A stretch of DNA of 64,000 nt from Callorhinus ursinus (taxonomy: Eukaryota; Chordata; Mammalia; Carnivora; Otariidae). This document shows positions 1 through 11,299 of the stretch, one piece after another (within the stretch, counting starts at the first letter, position 1; each line of letters begins with the position of its first letter). The notes below the pieces were generated by a model that had not been told where the DNA came from, ran no database searches, and worked only from the letters and a program-made list of their open reading frames with translations. The stretch is taken from NCBI RefSeq assembly GCF_003265705.1, contig NW_020312867.1, positions 10,887,228-10,951,227 of the forward strand, given 5' to 3'. Made by a program: the position numbers and the translations under genes.

Positions 1-240
1 ATATGTAGAAATCCACAGCTTTCATATATAACACCAGTAAGTTAAACAATGTAATGACAGATGATTTTGCTTATGGTAGAAAGAGAAAATATAAATATCT
101 CAATATAAATTTAACAAAAAATATGTAAAACTCCTACAAGGACAAGTTTAAAATCCTCCTTGAAACGCCCCAAATAGACATGGGTTCTCTATTCTAAGAA
201 ACTACTAGTTTGAATAATTGACTACCTGCTGTCTATATCT
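1..240 (+). repeat. Possible L1 ORF2-type fragment
   Basis: This AT-rich stretch resembles degraded L1 ORF2 sequence, including a segment like the conserved aataaatttaac motif near position 105. No reading frame survives and the ends cannot be placed. It could be a HAL1 or another old L1 relative. Confidence 0.35.
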
Positions 241-254
241 AATCATGGTCAACG

Positions 255-890
255 CACTCCCTTGCTGGCCATTTTTGGAATGGACGTGTGACCCAATGCT
301 GGCCATTGAGATGTTAGACAGTATCTGCTGGAATGGGCAAAAGTACCTGAATCTTTAAAAGAAAATCTAGGGAAGACGCAGTCTCTTCCTTTCTCTAGAT
401 TTTGTCATGTCTGGATAGGATGCTTGAAATTGCTGACATTATTTTGCAACCATATTAGAGCCAGGCTAAGTGCAAAGCCAGGACAACCAGGATGCCTGGG
501 TAAGATCTGGTAAGAACTGGCTCCTAGAGATTCCGGGGTGGCTCAGTTGAGTAAGCCTCTGCCTTCAGCTCAGGTCATGATCCTAGGGTCCTGGGATCAA
601 GTCCCGAGTCGGGCTCCCTGCTCAGCGGAGAGACTGCTTCTCCCTCTGCCTCTGTCCCTTCCCAGTGTTCGTGCATGCTCTCTCTCTCTTCCCCTCTCTC
701 AAATAAATCTTAAAAATAAACAACAACAACAAAACTGGCTCCTTGATGACATGAAGCACCAATTATGTTCTCCTTGAAGCTACCACTTGTGGGCTTCTGG
801 TTATAAGAAGCAATAAATTTCCTTAATATTTTGGTCCATTTGAAGCAGGTTTTCCTGTTATTTGCTGTCAAAGCTGACACAGTGTCTATT
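255..890 (+). repeat. Ancient LTR-like interspersed repeat, split by a SINE
   Basis: The segment has the pattern of an old mammalian repeat: a stretch about animals' common 'ggccattgagatgttaga' type near 300, then 'gcaataaatttcctta' near 810, close to its 3' end. The same type of sequence seems to recur at 10660-11045. A SINE at 526-732 splits it. I infer a MaLR or related LTR from memory of the consensus; the family name is not certain. Confidence 0.4.
526..732 (+). mobile_element. SINEC (tRNA-Lys-derived carnivore SINE)
   Basis: The head, CT-rich stretch and AATAAA-type tail match the carnivore SINEC family. The tail ends in (AAC)n. An 11-bp TSD, aactggctcct, lies at 515-525 and 733-743. 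The first few head bases are altered (attccggggtggctcag). Confidence 0.93.
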
Positions 891-981
891 CCTTCCCTAG
901 GACCAGACTGTTTTATTTACTGTTGCTTTATAATGGTTTAATATATAGTTAGCTTGTCTGGGGTTCAGAGGATAATTCTTT

Positions 982-1179
982 TTTTTTTTTAAGATTTTAT
1001 TTATTTATTTGACAGAGAGAGACACAACGAGAGAGGGAACACAAGCAGGGGGAGTGGCAGAGGGAGAAGCAGGCCTCCCACCCAGCAGGGAGCCTGATGC
1101 GGGGCTCGATCCCAGGACCCCGGGTTCATAACCTGAGCCGAAGGCAGACGCTTAATGACTGAGCCACTCAGGTGCCCCT
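982..1179 (-). mobile_element. SINEC, minus strand
   Basis: The reverse-complement SINEC runs from a poly-T (its tail) to ggtgcccct (its head). A perfect 15-bp TSD, agaggataattcttt, lies at 967-981 and 1180-1194, so both ends are exact. Confidence 0.95.
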
Positions 1180-1194
1180 AGAGGATAATTCTTT

Positions 1195-2140
1195 AACAAT
1201 TTTCTTCATGTCTTCCTTAAATGATTTAACCAGATGATTCCTACTGAGTTCATTAATTCTAGCCATCTTAATAAAAATTCCATTTCAATGACTTTCAAAT
1301 TTATTAGAAATCAAGTATGCATTTTGTTATACCAGAAAGTTTTAAATTTCTATATAAATTTTATCCTTTTTTTCTTTTTTCATTTTGAATATAAGATTTT
1401 CTTTAAATTAGATTTTCCAGCAGCTGGTCCATTTTACTGATTCTTTTCAAAGACATTTAATTGAGATTCATTATCTATTCATATCATCATTTTTCTCTAC
1501 TGGTTTATTTATTTATTTTTGCTTTTATGACTTTAATTTCTTTCTTTTTGCTTCCTTGGCTACTTCTATCTTTTCTTCATTTTTTGAAGTTTAAACAATG
1601 TGTTTTCTTGCTTTTGCTTTTAAAAATATATTTATTACTACAGATTGCTTGAGAACAACTTTACGCATATCCCATAATTTTTAATATGAATTATCCTGAT
1701 TCTCATTATTCTTCAATTAGCTGTCTTCATTCCTTTGATTTCCTCCTTAATCCAATAACTATTTAAAAGAGCATGCATAGGGCGCCTGGGTGGCTCAGTT
1801 GGTTAAGCGACTGCCTTCGGCTCAGGTCATGATCCTGGAGTCCCGGGATCGAGTCCCGCATCGGGCTCCCTGCCCAGCGGGGAGTCTGCTTCTCCCTCTG
1901 ACCTTCCCCGCTCTCATGCTCTCTCTCTCTCTCTCATTCTCTCTCTCAAAATAAATAAATAAATAGAATCTTAAAAAAAATAAATAAAAGAGCATGCATA
2001 AAACTTGTCTTATCTTTTATTATTTGTTTCTAGTTCTGCTCTACTTTTGAGGACATGGTTTGCATATATTCATCTTTCTAACTTATGCCTTTGTTAGTTT
2101 CTTGGGACTGACTACTGTAGATTTTTAAATTAAAAAAAAA
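1195..2140 (-). mobile_element. L1 (old mammalian subfamily) ORF2 fragment, interrupted by a SINE
   Basis: The T-rich plus strand resembles reverse-complemented L1 ORF2. The stretch with tcccataattttt near 1670, followed by tccttaatccaataactatt near 1750, matches a well-known region of inverted L1. All frames are broken. Both ends are approximate, and a SINE at 1780-1985 interrupts it. Confidence 0.6.
1780..1985 (+). mobile_element. SINEC inserted in L1
   Basis: This is a full-length SINEC with head gggcgcctgggtggctcag, a CT repeat and an AAATAA-rich tail. A perfect 15-bp TSD, aaaagagcatgcata, lies at 1765-1779 and 1986-2000. It interrupts the minus-strand L1, so it is younger than that L1. 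Confidence 0.97.
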
Positions 2141-3640
2141 TCTGTGGGCGTTTAGGAAGAAGGCACATTTTACAATGCCTATACAATATATTTTATAAAA
2201 GAAATGATAACTTTATAAGACAAAACTTGAAATGGTCATGAATTCTACCTTACTAATTATATTGTTCCAATCATTTGTGCCATAATGTCATATTTTATGG
2301 CGCATATATGACAGTTTGAAGAATTGCTTTTGGGAAATCCCAGGGTAAGGATCCACAGTTAAGCATACCAGTAGTGGGGTGAGTGCCTGTGGCCATGGAT
2401 CTGTTGCAGTAGGAACCTACAGGAGAGAGGAGACCACTTGTGAATGGTGAAGGAACACAAAGCAGTGGAATGTGCTGGGGTTGACTGCCCTGTTGGGAGC
2501 TCTATTTAGTGCCTGGCATAGAGGAACTGCTCAAATTCGTTACCTCCATGAAAGAATAGATTGTCCCCCCAGACTGTTAGGTTGAAAATGGGCCATGTCA
2601 AAGGCAGTAAAGTTAGCTCAGGGGTGAGAGGCAGACTGGGTAAATAAGGATGGCCCCAGGGACCATCTTGAACTCCTCATGAGTTGCTGTATAGTTCAGG
2701 GAGAGATGGTGTAGCTTGAGCTCTTCAAACATGGTCTTTATTCCTCAAGGATCTAAAAGGCTGGATGGGTTTTCATTTTTAAGAAACTATTCTGTGAGGA
2801 CTGGTGTATGTTGGGCCAAGAGCATGAAGAACCAGGAGCAACACTGACTGGGTCGCCATCCCTCGGGCTCCCCACCTCAGAGAGCCCCAGCCCACTGTCA
2901 GCTGCCAGTACTTGAATCCTTCTATGTGAGGGCTTTCTCCCCTGGGGCTCCTCTGGGGCAGCCTTATTGGCTGCCTTCCCTTTCCTGTATCACTGCCCTG
3001 CTCCCCTGCTGGTGTTCTCCACACATTCCACGTCCGCTACTTGCACTTGAAACCTTGTCTTTTTCTGGGAATACCCAAATTAAGACAAACGGTGATTTTT
3101 ATGATTCGTTTAGCCTCATCAATCTTTGTAAACAAGCATTGCTGGGGGAGGAAGGTGAGAAATGTGCAAGCTAAGAAGTCACACTTGTATGCCTCCAGAA
3201 GTATTTGAAGATGTCATACAAGTCGTTTATCACATTCTGCTTGATCAGGCCAGAGAAATGTGTCTTAGCAAATCTTTGCAGCATGGAGAGGATACTACAT
3301 AGTTCAAAGGCCCTGACTCTATCCTCAGCTGGATGTGCTGAAACCAATGAACAATCTTTCAGTCACTATTTGCCACATATAATATTGAACTATAACTCCT
3401 CCTGCAGGTATAACTTAGAGATCCTCCACCTGGGTTAACTGGTTGAGAAGACAGGCCCCCTCAGGGCAACTGGTCATGAGTCCCAGCCATGGGCACAAAG
3501 GTGTGTTTGTTACAATGACAATCAAGTTTTCTATCAGAGAGGCGGAGGCTAGATTTATAGGTAATAATAGTAACAATAACATCCAGAGATTATTGTGGTT
3601 CAGAAAAAGACCTCAAATTTCTTCCAAGAAACATTACGTG
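2141..3640. other. Unassigned noncoding sequence
   Basis: I recognise no gene here. Short frames of about 80 codons occur on both strands at 2779-3174 but overlap each other and show no family features. A segment at 3030-3095 (acttgcacttgaaacc, then ccaaattaagaca) resembles the end of an old mammalian repeat seen again near 62930-62990. Confidence 0.5.
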
Positions 3641-3860
3641 AGTGCCCCCCCTCCCTACCCCTTGTCTGGGTTTTGTGCTCCTCTTCTGTGACCCCACACT
3701 GCCTTATATTTCCCACATCATGGTTCTTAATCTTTTACATTGTAATGAGTATTTTATTTATCTATCCCCAAGGACACTCTTTTATACTCCTTGAAAGCAG
3801 CGATTTTAACTTTCACTGTTGTATCATTGGCATAGAGCTTGTCTCTTAAAAGGCATAAAC
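3641..3860 (+). repeat. L2-like 3' fragment
   Basis: The order of motifs (tactccttgaaagcagcgat, then a short spacer, then an AAATAAATA-like end) follows the 3' end of LINE-2. The match is degraded and the ends are approximate. Confidence 0.5.
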
Positions 3861-4074
3861 AAATAAATAGAAAACTGTAACAGGTAAAATCAATGGGGAA
3901 AGACCTGCACCTAGACAAAAACTGGCAAATATATGAACTATAATAAAGAAGAACTTCTTTAAGTCTCATGATTAAAAATAAAGTCATATTATCAATAAGA
4001 GTTAAAGTTTGTAAATGCCACAGTTTCAGAAAAGTTGTCATTCATGTGGGAAAGCAAGAGAAAGCCAATTGTAG

Positions 4075-4280
4075 GGGCACCTGGGCGGCTCAGTTGGTTA
4101 AGTGTCTGCCTTCGGCTCAGGTCATTATCCCAGGGTCCTGGGATCGAGTCCCACGTTAGGCTCCCTGCTCAGTGGGGAGTCTGCTTCTCCCTCTCCCTCT
4201 GCCTCTCCCCCTAGCTTGTGCTCTCTCTCTTGCTCACTCTCTCTCTCAAATAAATAAATAAAATCTTAAAAAAAAAAGAG
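4075..4280 (+). mobile_element. SINEC
   Basis: Full-length SINEC with an AAATAAATAAAATCTT tail. The TSD is 18 bp with one mismatch: agagaaagccaattgtag at 4057-4074 and agagaaagctaattgtag at 4281-4298. Confidence 0.95.
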
Positions 4281-4298
4281 AGAGAAAGCTAATTGTAG

Positions 4299-5370
4299 AC
4301 CTTGAGAGGTTCAGAAAACACACTGGTCAGAAATCCTTAAAAAATTACTTTCAATTGTACACCAAATAACAGAAAGATGAAGCAAATGTAATCACAATAA
4401 AAGAATGTAATGTCACAGAAAGATGAGTAATAAAAATCTGAAAAACAGATGTCTAAATATTTTTGAAGACCTGGTTTATAAAACAGAACACAGAAGGGGA
4501 TAAATGGAGTTAAAGTGTTCTAAGGTCTCCAAATCATCCAGGGAGTGGTAAAATATTAATGTATATTAGATTCTAAGTAAAGAATAAATGCAGTGATTTT
4601 GAGGGTGACATTAAAAAATGGAATATAGTGTAACTAATGGAGAAGGAGAAATGGATTAATAAAAATACTTGATTGGTCAAAAAGAAGGCAAGCGAGGGAT
4701 AAAAAAGAAACAAATAGAGGTGAGCTAAATAAAAAAATAAATTGTGGGATAACCAACTTAAATTCAAATACAACATTAAATATAAATATATAGATAATCT
4801 TCCAACTAAAAGACAATGATTATGAAATTAGATTTTCAAAACAAAACTATTTATTGCTTACAAGAAACACATTTTAAGTATAAAGATGCAGAAAGGTTGA
4901 AAGTAAAACGAGAGTTAACTATAATGAGACATAACTTAAATAAAAGACAGAGGATGTCTGTATATGATTATTGCACAAAGTAGACTTTAAGACAAGAGGC
5001 ATTACCAGCAATAAAGAGGAATATTGCATAATGACTGCATATGCATCACCACGAATCTAAAACAACTTTAAATTTTATGTACCAAATAACATAGCTTCAA
5101 AACTTCTAAAGCAAAAAAGCCAAAAAACAAAAACAAAACTAGAGCAAATACTGAGAGTGCTAAAAAGAAATAGACCAATCCATAATTACAGTGGAGATTT
5201 TAGCACAATACTGCATTCAACTATGGCAGAAGGCACCTTCTTTTCAAGTGCATGCAGAACATTTATCAGAATTGACTATGTGTTGGGATGTAAAGCAATT
5301 TTCAACAAAATTCACAGTCCCAATATCTTTAAAGAATGTTCTCTAAATCTCTTAGCACAGGAGAATTAAG
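4299..5370 (+). mobile_element. Degraded L1 (or HAL1) ORF2 fragment
   Basis: The A-rich plus strand resembles L1 ORF2. Around 5157-5369 a 70-codon frame includes a segment like the endonuclease region of L1 ORF2 (FFSSACRTFIRIDYVLGCKA), which is typical of old L1 copies. There are stops and indels throughout. The subfamily and the exact ends are unknown. Confidence 0.6.
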
Positions 5371-7150
5371 CTGGAAAACATTCGGCCACTGGATTGGATT
5401 TGGAGTGGAAGGTGGAGAAAAGTCATCGGAGAAACTGGCTGCAGTGGGCTGCAAAAGAATCACTCCAGATTAAAGTGCAGCTTTCGACAGACAAGTATCC
5501 AAGGGCAGCATGCTGTAGCCTGGAATGCAGCGTATCTGGGAGGAAGGGATGGAGCAGAGGACAGAGCAGAAGTCCCTAAAGGTAAATTTCATCAACTTTA
5601 TAGTTGTGTCGGGGCGGGGGGGGGGCAGTCACTACTAAGAAATACTGGGTATGCTTCCATATTCCTAAAATTATCTAGCAGGTAAATTCTCTTTCCATCA
5701 TGAAGCAAATCTTTGGTCTCTTCACTGTTTGCTGAATGGAAAATGTTGCAATATTTAATTCCTCTGCTGTCTAAGCCTCTCCTCGTTGGACATTCCCAAT
5801 GGCCACCAGTATGCAGTCTTTGGGGGGGCACTTGATTTTTGGCTACTGAAGAAATGAATGCATCTTTCCAATGTGGTAATAGCTAAGAAGTATCTTAGGA
5901 CCCAGGAGAAGCTGGGTTGGAGTGTAATGTGTTCCATCATGGGTGCTGAATTTTGCGAAAAAGGGCTGCAGAGAATGTCATGGTAGGTTTCCACATGTTT
6001 CCATCTTTAGGTGTCAAATTCTGGCTTCTCCTTGATTTGTCAGGCTAAAAAGAAACTTCCACAAATGGAAAGAGACCAACCCTGTATTCGGGCTTGCTCT
6101 GCCTTACATCCCCTACTACAGAGTTTTGCTGAAATTCTTTTCACAGAATGCCATACTCTGGACAGAGCAAAGAGTTAATAGTTCCTGAATTGACTTACAG
6201 AATGCAGAACATATTTGCTCATTTCATTAAAGCTTTGGAGGCACCTTACACCCAAACAAGCAGCCTCAGCTTAGCCACTTGAGCTTCTACCCTGGCTTGA
6301 CAAAATATTTTTTGTTGTTTGAGTTTATGAGAAATTTCAAAATAGGTCTTTGAGTGTAATCAAGAGATAATCCCACTCACACGTATATAGAGCTTTCCTT
6401 TTCAACTGTACCTGAAAGATCGCCTATGACTCTTGGAATTTTCCCTACTTATATCAAAGGATGAAAGGATCTGGAGAGTCAAATCACAGTTCATGGCTCC
6501 ATTGGTTTGCCCCGACGCAAGGAGGCTGGTGTTGATAGAGACATCAGAGATCCAGGAGCCCTGATCTGCTTGTCCACAAGGTTAATTAGTACTAGTTACC
6601 CACAGGACAGTCTACACTATTCCCAGTTACCTACCTTATTTAGCCCCACCTTGATGCTATACTGGGGAGGCTTGTAAGCAGCAGAAGGTGGTCAATTAGG
6701 TAAGGGTTGTTCGCCAATAATCACACTGAGAAGGGGGCTTTGTCACCTCCCTCAATCCAAGAACTTTGTAGAGTTGTGGACATTTCAGAGTTTGGACTTC
6801 TGAACAGTGGGGATTATTTCTCATCCTCCCTCTGGCAAGGGGGAGGTGTGGCTATTCACACCGCTCTTAATCCAATTCCAGACCAGCTAAAGGTTTGCCT
6901 AGGGTCCCAGTTTGGGTCACTGTGGAGGGAGTAGGAAAGAGGAGAGGATACAGAAATGCCAAGACCCTGCTCCTATGTACTAAATGCAGTAAATTCAGCA
7001 TTTTCACATAATAAGGTCAATGCAATAATCCATGTTTCCACGCTGCGAAGCCCTGAATTTCTCCGGCAGAGCAGGCAAACAAAAAGGAAAAGACAAGAAT
7101 ATAAAAAATACCAGGAAAAGGAGATGATTAGTAACTATAATGTGCGGGGG
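5371..7150. other. Unassigned noncoding sequence
   Basis: No repeat or gene is recognised. A G-rich run at 5611-5625 (gggg, c, then ten Gs) could form a quadruplex. Short open frames on both strands have no family features. Confidence 0.5.
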
Positions 7151-7385
7151 TAAAAACTGGCTCTATCTGCCTAATAGAATCATTTTAAAAATTCACGTGT
7201 GGTTATGCTTGATTTATCTTTAGCCAATCCAATTAAAAGCCCAGTTCCAGTGCTTTCCTCCAGAGTGACTTAAGCGGTCAAATCTTCGCCTGGCAACCAT
7301 AATAAATTCAGTAAGCAAGTGGCATAATTAAAACAAGATGCCAGTTAGGGGCCTCAGAGCGGCTTAAAATAAAATCCGACTCCTT
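7151..7385. other. Possible conserved noncoding segment
   Basis: A moderately AT-rich, non-repetitive block contains several motifs that resemble homeodomain or related factor sites (for example ccaatccaattaaaag near 7225 and cataattaaaac near 7322). It lacks coding potential and mobile-element features. Conservation is a guess from texture only. Confidence 0.25.
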
Positions 7386-7388
7386 GTC

Positions 7389-7427
7389 CAAAAAAAAAGA
7401 AAGAAAGAAAGAAAAGAAAAGAAAAAT
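7389..7427. repeat. Polypurine A/G-rich simple repeat
   Basis: A run of A followed by (AAAG)n and (AAAAG)n units. No SINE body is attached on either side. Confidence 0.85.
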
Positions 7428-8744
7428 GTACACAAAGGTGTAACATGGCCCGAAGCAGGAAGGGGGATTTTGATCTCTGTCCCATTCTTTGTTATGCCTC
7501 TAACTTACTGGGGACTGCACACCAGTCACTAAACTCTAGGCTGTACCCTGTTATCTCATCTCTGAAACAACGCGGAGCACCCCTCTTGCCCGCTTCTTAG
7601 AATATTGTAAGGCTCGCAGGAGAAAGCATATCTGGTAGTGTATAGAAACAAAACTGCATTTTGTGACAATGGTATTATAGTTATAATTACGAATGCTGGT
7701 TATTAATGGTAACGAGGATGGTGACATTTGGAAAAGTGTTCCTGGGAGACCACTGCGGGGCACACAGAAGCAGACCAGGCTTGGTATCTATTAAATTCCA
7801 GAATAGCACGAAATGTCAATATATTATTGACAGAGCAAATAGCTTAAGGAATGTAGAGAAGGGAGCAGTATAAAGCAGTGGGAAGGGTTGGTTTGGTCCC
7901 TGTGAATGTAGCTTTGTGACCATAGCCATGCTGGTGAATCAAGAGGAAGATCAGGCATGGGGGCTTTTGAGATTGCCGAAGTGGGGAGAAAAGGAAGGAA
8001 GGAGTGTGCTGTGTGATCCTGCCCAGCATGGAAGACGAGATCTGCACCCTCATAGGGAAGGCATGCGAGAAGCAGCTGGGTGGCCCATTTTTATGTAGGG
8101 ACAAGCATGATATAATCAAAGATTGAACTGTTCATGTCCGGCCACTGTACCAAACCCAGGATCCTTAACTTTCTAGGATCAGGGACCCATCTGAGAATCT
8201 TATTAAAGCTGAGAACGCTCACCTATGGGGGACATGTGCACATGGACAAGTCCATGAGATTCTGCAGCTGGAAGCCCAGGTGTAGAAAACTGGCTTAGAG
8301 ACCTGGAAGTAGGCTTTCAACTCCGAGAGTGAGGCACCCATTCCTAGCTGTCTGTCTAGCATTTCTTGAACCGGAGTTCTGAGCTGCTCGTGGAATGACT
8401 GAGTTGGGAGGAAGGAAACTATCTCAAACATAGTTCGGCTGACAGCACCAATTGCATTCACCAAGGTAAGCCTGGCTTTGGGGATCATTCATAAAGAGGG
8501 CAAGGATGTTCGTGTGCTAGAGCGTTCCTGGGCTGCAGGCTTCTGGGCATACCCCTCCAGAGCCTCAGGTTTGGCCCCAGTGACATCCCACCCTCTCCTG
8601 CAGATTCCTACATTGACTGAACCATTTCCAGACTCAGGCCCCAAAGAAGATCCACAAAGGGCACTGCTGGGCTGTTCTCCCCCATCCTGGTCTTGACCAG
8701 GAACCAAGATAAGAAAGTACCTGGAGGAACCAAATCTCACAGGC
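7428..8744. other. Unassigned noncoding sequence
   Basis: No gene is recognised. Around 8165-8235 the text (tcagggacccatctgagaat) resembles the end of an old hAT-type DNA transposon, but I cannot name the family. The small frames at 7844-8119, 7916-8098, 8219-8488 and 8489-8740 overlap on opposite strands and look like chance. Confidence 0.45.
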
Positions 8745-8850
8745 GTCCCCTGGCCATCACAGACTCATTTCTACCTCCAGGCCTTTGCAGAGGCTGTTCC
8801 TTCTGCCTCAAATGCTTGTTTCCCCTTCCGGGTATGAGTACAAATGGAAA
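8745..8850 (+). repeat. L2-like fragment
   Basis: The segment 'ctccaggcctttgcagaggc' followed by 'tgttccttctgcctcaaatg' is characteristic of the LINE-2 3' region. It is a short remnant with no clear ends. Confidence 0.6.
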
Positions 8851-9336
8851 TGAATGGGCATCAATGTAAACAAAGTTGTGTTGAGCATGTGATACATTAT
8901 ACTAAGTGGTAATTCAATATGAATAACACAAAATCATAAATCTTAGGGTTGGTCTACTCTTCAGAGATCATTCACTCCATCTGTCTAACACTAATACTTA
9001 TACTTCAGGAATTAATAGCAATGTCAATTATATCTCAAGAAAAAAGACTTTTAAATAGTGATAATAACACTCTTAATATCACTGGTAATGCTAGTACTAA
9101 CACAAGCAATTGCATCTCCTTGAATACAGATCTGATCCATTTACTTTTTTATTTTATTTTCTTGGATGAGAATTACTTCCTATACACACACATTTTGCAC
9201 ATATTTAGACAAAGAAATGTAGTATGAGACTAAACTTACATACTTCACTTTGACTTAAAAAAAAACAGTCCCTATTTGCTTATGCTCCTAGATGACCCTG
9301 AGGAGTAGAAAGACAGGGATTTCAGATGATTTAGAA

Positions 9337-9338
<2 letters not shown>

Positions 9339-9384
<46 letters not shown>
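9339..9384. repeat. (CA)n microsatellite
   Basis: About 23 uninterrupted AC units, probably polymorphic in length. Confidence 0.98.
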
Positions 9385-9386
<2 letters not shown>

Positions 9387-9920
9387 ATACCTCATTTTGT
9401 TCTGGGAAGGTAGCCAAGACCTTTCAAATTTTGTGCTAATATGGCCCAAGAAGACAGAAGAGGGGTCTTAGTGAAAACATTGTTTTGTAATCAAAAGAAT
9501 AAAATGAGATCTGCCTTTTACAATGACCTTGCATGTCACAAAAGTCTCTTCTTGTCCCTCAAATGTGGAGACTTAATCAAATGCTTGTCGCCTGCCATTT
9601 AATGACTTGGATTTTCTTCCCAGAAACCACTCCACCACCACCAGACTTTTCTAACTCTTCAGGTATTTCCAGAGACAAGGGTTGCCTCCTCTCAAACCAG
9701 AAGCCACCAGAAGACTTCCTTCCGGCTCTGCATCCCCTTGGACCCTTCCTGAGATCAAAGAGCACTGAGATGCACATGCTTCCCAGTATTCACTCTGAAA
9801 ACATTTCCCCACAGGGTTGGGTTCCACCACCAGGCTCTTTATGAGGAGACATGGCCCCAAATGGGTGAAGGGCAGTGGGAGGTCCAGGCTTCCAGTTCTG
9901 GAATGGATAAGTCACAGGGA
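9385..9920. other. Unassigned noncoding sequence
   Basis: No repeat or gene is recognised. A 103-codon frame at 9533-9844 on the plus strand overlaps two minus-strand frames. It is proline- and serine-rich without a recognisable domain, so I treat it as chance. Confidence 0.45.
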
Positions 9921-10090
9921 TGAAAGGTACAGCGTAGGGAATATGGTCAGTGGCATTCTAATAGCCTTGTATAGTGACAGATAGTAGCTAAGCTTGTGGT
10001 GAGCATAGTATAATGTATAGAGCTGTCTACTATATTGTATGCCTACAACTAATGTAACACTGTGTGTCAACTTTACGTCAATTAGAAGGA
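9921..10090 (+). mobile_element. L1 3' UTR fragment
   Basis: The sequence from ggtacagcgtagggaatatg to acgtcaattagaa follows the 3' UTR of carnivore or older L1 copies, including the stretch atgtaacactgtgtgtcaac near the end. It is 5' truncated and has lost its A tail. Confidence 0.7.
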
Positions 10091-10659
10091 GAGACAGAGA
10101 GAGAGAGAGAGATGGCTCAAGTTGGCATAGATGTGGGGCACGTGTACATAGCCATGCAGAAGTGACAGTTCATTTGTCTAGCTCATTTTTTTTTTTTTTT
10201 ACTGTAGACAAAGTATCTAGAAATGGCTCAGGCATCACATTATTGTCAAAGCTCTTGTGTAAAAGGCTGCCACATTCTTCCTCAATGACAGTTTATGGAA
10301 GACAGCAGAGAATTATGTGCTCAATGTATGGTGCCTGGATGCATACAAACATGTAACTGGAGGTTATTTCTGTTGATGGAGAGGCATCCTTTTCCATAAG
10401 GGAATAGTCTAGAGTAAAGGGAAAAAATTACTAATGTAGTCCATGTGGAGACAGTTTCTCTGTTTGATTATATTTTACCTGGTGTTTTATTATGTTACGC
10501 CCAAGATGTTTCACCCATGTCTTAGCATTTCAAGGTGCTGGCCCACAACACCGTCTCACCTTCTCTTCCTCATAGACCTGGGAGGCAAGCCTTCCTTCAC
10601 ACGTTCTGGATGAGGTGTCTGAGCACTGTGGCAGACACTGGTGCTATTTACAGAAATGC

Positions 10660-11045
10660 CCTTCTTCTCCTTGGGCACAGAGCAAGACTGCATCTGCCAG
10701 CCTCTCGTGAAGTTAGCTGTGGTCACGTGACTGAGTTCTAGCCAATGGAAGATGAGCTGAGGTGACATGAGCCACTGCCAGTCCTGGCCCATAAAAACCT
10801 CACACATCTCTCTTCCCTTCCAGCTGATGGGATAATGGGATGGTGCCATCAAAGCCACATGGGAAACGTCAGTCTCTAAAATGACTTGTGTGGAGCAGAA
10901 ACACACACACACACACAATCTCCCTGCTGATCTGGAATCTTCCTGAACTATTCTGTGAATGGGAAATACATGTCCAAGTGTTAAGCTATTATCCATTTGA
11001 GTCTGTTCCCACAGTCTACTCTAGCCAACCTAGCACAAAAATTTG
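10660..11045 (+). repeat. Ancient LTR-like repeat, same type as 255-890
   Basis: The stretch gtcacgtgactgagttctag, then ccaatggaagatgagctgag, near 10720-10760 resembles the same old repeat family seen at the start of the window. A (CA)8 run sits inside at 10902-10917. The assignment is tentative. Confidence 0.35.
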
Positions 11046-11087
11046 TACCATGAAGTGGGATGCGGCTATTTTCAGAAGACTAAAATT

Positions 11088-11287
11088 AGGGGCGCCTGGG
11101 TGGCTCAGTTGGTTAAGCATCTGCCTTCGGCTCAGGTCATGATCCTGGACTCCCTGGATCGAGTCCCCACATCAGACTCCCTGCTTGGTAGGGAGCTTGC
11201 TTCTCCCTCTGCCCCACATCCTGCTCTCATGCTCTCTCTCACTCTCTCTCTCTCAAATAAATAAGTAAAATCTTAAAAAAAAAAAAA
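11088..11287 (+). mobile_element. SINEC
   Basis: Full-length SINEC with a CT repeat and an AAATAAATAAGTAAAATCTT-like tail. A perfect 12-bp TSD, aagactaaaatt, lies at 11076-11087 and 11288-11299. Confidence 0.96.
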
Positions 11288-11299
11288 AAGACTAAAATT

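Noticed and set aside
526..732. tRNA gene suggested by tRNA-like A and B boxes in the SINE copies
   Set aside because: Every such site belongs to a SINEC body with CT tract and A-rich tail, and most have target-site duplications; no full tRNA cloverleaf is present.
9339..9384. CRISPR-like or tandem array
   Set aside because: Plain (CA)n; no direct repeat with unique spacers anywhere in the window, and the genome is mammalian.
10888..11264. Small proteins containing a GAWVAQLVKHLPSAQ-like segment, repeated in several places of the window
   Set aside because: This peptide is the translation of the SINEC head and recurs wherever a SINE is read in that frame.
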